A stretch of 8,970 bases of DNA. Source: Thiotrichales bacterium HSG1. GTDB taxonomy: Bacteria; Pseudomonadota; Gammaproteobacteria; Beggiatoales; Beggiatoaceae. Below, piece by piece: positions 7,278 to 8,970 of the stretch. The position numbers and the translations under genes are program-made. Location: positions 1 through 8,970 of the forward strand of contig JAUCGN010000063.1 of assembly GCA_030378125.1 (NCBI GenBank), in the 5' to 3' direction. The notes below the pieces were generated by a model. The model had not been told where the DNA came from. It did not search any database and saw only the letters and a program-made list of their open reading frames with translations. Position 1 is the first letter of the stretch, and each line of letters opens with the position of its first letter.

Positions 7278-7297
7278 TTGTTAATGCGTAAGTTCTA
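7278..7297. repeat. Solitary end of the TA-flanked MITE family
   Basis: TTGTTAATGCGTAAGTTC (7278-7295) followed by TA matches the right terminal repeat of the element at 8557-8799 at 16 of 18 positions. Its orientation places the element's interior to the left, but the moxR-like gene starts only 57 bp away and no partner end is seen. It is therefore either a truncated relic or an element whose other end has decayed. It lies in the probable moxR promoter region. Confidence 0.55.
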
Positions 7298-7409
7298 CTT
7301 AATTATAAAACTTGACATTTTAATATATTTATTTTTCTAATACAACATGAATTAAACATGCCAATAATTCTTTTTTTGAAAAATATATGCCATATTTAGT
7401 TCATAATAA

Positions 7410-7566
7410 AACGCAGGATCGGTACAACAATATGAAACTAAAAATTTCATCGAATTAAGTCACAAGGCTAAAGTTCCTATGCTTAAAAGATTATGTGGTT
7501 TTGGAATACGTTGGAAAGAAAAAGGAGCCAAAACCATTTTATCGTTGAAAGTTTTAGTACAATTTT
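7410..7566 (+). pseudogene. Transposase C-terminal remnant (ISKra4-like, tentative)
   Basis: A 51-codon frame without a start reads from NAGSVQQYETKNF through MLKRLCGFGIRWKEKGAK to TILSLKVLVQF and stops at 7564-7566. Past the stop the same frame continues D-C-W-Q, then a further stop. The pattern (GS, then R-K-x-x-G-x-x-W, then x-A-x-x-x-L-x-L-x-x-x-x, then a W about 14 residues later) resembles the C-terminal end of ISKra4-type transposases. No upstream part of such a protein, such as a DDE core, is readable in 7297-7409, so this is a decayed fragment. The family assignment is from memory of the pattern and could be wrong; that it is a gene relic rather than an active gene is more secure. 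Confidence 0.5.
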
Positions 7567-7709
7567 AAGATTGTTGGCAATAATTCTAGGATAAGATTCA
7601 ACAATATAGTACTCAGATTTTTATTTAGTACATTGTATTTAATCAACACTTATCTTTTTTTTCAAAATGAGAATTGCCGCCAAAAAATTGAACATTCAGA
7701 GTATAAACA

Positions 7710-8501
7710 CTACCATGGTATAGTATTCATCATCGGCGTTTGGTTCATCATCGTACCCATACGACCCATAGTTGGCCCCATAGCATGTGTCATTACTTTC
7801 ATGGTTGTATTCATTAATTGAATTTCCCTATGAATCATCGCTAGAGCATTGTGAATACTATTTTTAGAGATTAACCCACTTCCATTATTAACTACCTTAG
7901 TTCCATCTGGTAGGATTGTGGTTCTTAGTGCATCAGAGTCTAGTTTCAATCGATGAATCAAAGTTAAAATATCTGCCATAGCAGTAACTATTTTCTTCTC
8001 TTCATCTTGAAATTCAGGCGAATGAAGTTCGGTGGAAATATTATGGCTAATCTTTATAGCACCATCAGTTAAAGCAGAAATATTCCTGATTATTTTGGAA
8101 GTGTCTGCCCAAGTGGTGGCTAAAGTATTAGATAAATTTTCTCCATCTTTTTTAAGGATCGATGAAGCGTAGTTACTGATATTTATGGCTCCACCAGTTA
8201 AAACCACCATATTACTGACTAATTCTTCCGTATCATTAACAAACTTTTTTAAATCTTTTACATGTTGTTTTACTTCTCTTATTTCACTTCTTATCTCATC
8301 TCCAATTGCGGTAGCCTGAACTTGAGGAACCATAGTGAAACCGAAGTAAAATAGCATAAGGACAGTACAAATAAATACGATACCCATCCAACGAAAAGAT
8401 TTTTCAATTGATTGGTAACGGCTTTCATTTTTTACAACAATATTTGCCAAAGTATTAACTGTTTCAGTCAATTGGCGAATGGAAGCTTCTGAGTTATTCA
8501 T
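7710..8501 (-). CDS. Single-pass membrane protein with internal repeat and Met-rich tail, function unknown
   Basis: I do not recognise this protein. From the ATG at 8501 it is 263 aa: a short hydrophilic N-terminus (1-37), one membrane segment (about 38-58, MGIVFICTVLMLFYFGFTMV), then a long helical, probably coiled-coil region. Two copies of a ~25-residue unit lie 43 residues apart: LVSNMVVLTGGAINISNYAS (94-113) and IIRNISALTDGAIKISHNIS (137-156). The C-terminal 42 residues hold 11 methionines. The layout, an anchor followed by helical repeats, recalls sensor or chemoreceptor-like scaffolds, but no signalling domain is present. I chose the ATG at 8501, with AAGGAG 13 nt upstream, over an in-frame TTG at 8540 that would place that ribosome site inside the gene. 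It stands alone between transposase remnants and a MITE. Confidence 0.72.
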   Translation of the reverse strand: MNNSEASIRQLTETVNTLANIVVKNESRYQSIEKSFRWMGIVFICTVLMLFYFGFTMVPQVQATAIGDEIRSEIREVKQHVKDLKKFVNDTEELVSNMVVLTGGAINISNYASSILKKDGENLSNTLATTWADTSKIIRNISALTDGAIKISHNISTELHSPEFQDEEKKIVTAMADILTLIHRLKLDSDALRTTILPDGTKVVNNGSGLISKNSIHNALAMIHREIQLMNTTMKVMTHAMGPTMGRMGTMMNQTPMMNTIPW

Positions 8502-8544
8502 AACAAATATAATTCTCCTTTTTGTGGATAATTTTTTCAAGTTT

Positions 8545-8574
8545 TTTAAAGATATAGGACTTACGCATTGACAA
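8545..8574 (-). promoter_or_regulatory. Possible promoter with -35 supplied by a MITE end
   Basis: On the - strand, TTGTCA (8574-8569) in the element's terminal repeat is followed 18 nt later by TTTAAA (8550-8545), and the membrane-protein start lies 44 nt further on. The -35 matches TTGACA at 5 of 6 positions, the -10 matches TATAAT at 4 of 6. Outward -35 boxes in element ends are a known way that insertions activate neighbours. AT-rich DNA yields such matches by chance. Confidence 0.3.
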
Positions 8575-8801
8575 CTTCTAAAAAATAATATTTCAATAAA
8601 ATTATATATTTATAAACTATATTTGATTTATCATAATTTCTGTAAAAATTGAAGTATAAAATTACAATGCTAAGTTGCGTAAAGGAATTATGTAATTTTA
8701 TAATATAAATTATATATATATTAAATTTAACTATTTATATAGTAACTTATTGTATTTGAAATGTTTCATAATATTATGATCTTGTCAATGCGTAAGTCCT
8801 A
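8555..8801. mobile_element. 243-bp MITE-like element with perfect 18-bp ends and TA flanks
   Basis: GGACTTACGCATTGACAA (8557-8574) and its exact complement TTGTCAATGCGTAAGTCC (8782-8799) are perfect terminal inverted repeats. Both ends are flanked by TA (8555-8556 and 8800-8801), consistent with duplication of a TA target as in IS630/Tc1-type or some IS5-type elements. The ~207-bp interior is very AT-rich and has no reading frame of note, so it would need a transposase supplied in trans. The right end lies 4 bp from the ISAs1-type end that begins at 8806. Confidence 0.75.
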
Positions 8802-8805
8802 AGAT

Positions 8806-8824
8806 CAGGGCGACCGCATTAAAA
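8806..8824. repeat. Terminal repeat of an ISAs1-type element
   Basis: CAGGGCGACCGCATTA starts at 8806, directly outside the stop of the transposase fragment. CAGGGC-type ends with a GCGGT/ACCGC core close to the transposase stop are typical of ISAs1-family elements. The opposite end lies beyond the window, so the inverted-repeat partner cannot be checked. Confidence 0.55.
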
Positions 8825-8970
8825 TTATAACACAAGCTTAGCCCGGTAATCATCACTCCAAGTAGCTTTACGGCGTTTCTTAGCAAGACTACCAGAAATA
8901 GTGGTATCAAGGTCAAAAATCCCCATACAAATATGTCTAATAGTAGTCATGATAGCAGGTGAATTCCCCT
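8825..8970 (-). CDS. Transposase, ISAs1-type, C-terminal end (partial, runs off the window)
   Basis: The - strand frame is open from the right edge (position 8968) to a TAA at 8825-8827, giving 47 residues: GNSPAIMTTIRHICMGIF, then a variable middle, then KKRRKATWSDDYRAKLVL. GN-x-P followed by a hydrophobic I-R-x-x-x-x-G-I stretch is how the C-terminal segment of ISAs1-family DDE transposases reads, after the catalytic glutamate that would lie outside the window. The stop lies 19 bp from a CAGGGC-type element end, the expected spacing for an intact right end. Whether the full transposase is intact cannot be seen. Confidence 0.65.
   Translation of the reverse strand, partial: GNSPAIMTTIRHICMGIFDLDTTISGSLAKKRRKATWSDDYRAKLVL

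Noticed and set aside
7312..7343. Possible + strand promoter (TTGACA at 7312, TAATAC at 7338)
   Set aside because: The 20-bp spacing is too long, and the only downstream sequence on that strand is a dead transposase fragment.
7633..7821. 62-codon + strand frame with a hydrophobic C-terminus
   Set aside because: Most of it is antisense to the Met-rich tail of the membrane-protein gene. The hydrophobic IIGV/IIVPI/FMVV look is what antisense Met/His/Asn codons produce, and there is no good ribosome site.
8502..8540. TTG start at 8540 for the membrane-protein gene
   Set aside because: It would place the AAGGAG ribosome site inside the coding region; the ATG at 8501 is the better start.

Overview
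This window looks like the chromosome of an AT-rich gammaproteobacterium. The evidence is the gene order ftsA-ftsZ-lpxC-dciA(DUF721)-M23 peptidase, the gammaproteobacterial-type FtsA, FtsZ and LpxC sequences, and an LpxC (lipid A) gene that implies a Gram-negative outer membrane. Low GC, several families of short non-coding inverted-repeat elements and two transposase pieces would suit a repeat-rich lineage such as the Thiotrichales/Beggiatoa-type sulfur bacteria. That placement is only a guess; no marker here fixes the genus.

Positions 1-4105 are the conserved end of the division/cell-wall (dcw) cluster. They hold the 3' part of ftsA, complete ftsZ and lpxC on the + strand, a short convergent DciA-like gene with only 2 bp between stops, and a divergent membrane-anchored M23 metallopeptidase 29 bp away. 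Together they cover Z-ring assembly and anchoring, the committed step of lipid A synthesis, a probable DnaB loader, and a peptidoglycan hydrolase.

Positions 4106-6266 leave the conserved core. They hold a secreted 185-aa protein of unknown function (+) with a terminator-like hairpin after it, then a secreted 257-aa protein of unknown function (-). The second gene is bracketed by two inverted copies of a ~90-bp palindromic MITE-like element, one of which has a perfect 8-bp target duplication. A different 110-bp inverted-repeat element follows.

Positions 6267-8970 read mainly on the - strand. They hold a MoxR-type AAA+ ATPase without its usual DUF58/VWA partners, a decayed transposase fragment (+), and a single-pass membrane protein with an internal ~43-residue repeat and a methionine-rich tail. 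Next comes a 243-bp MITE-like element with 18-bp perfect terminal inverted repeats flanked by TA, and then the end of an ISAs1-type insertion sequence that runs off the right edge. A solitary copy of the same MITE end lies upstream of the moxR-like gene.

The most notable content is three unrelated short mobile-element families in about 4 kb next to the dcw cluster, sitting around lineage-specific envelope genes.
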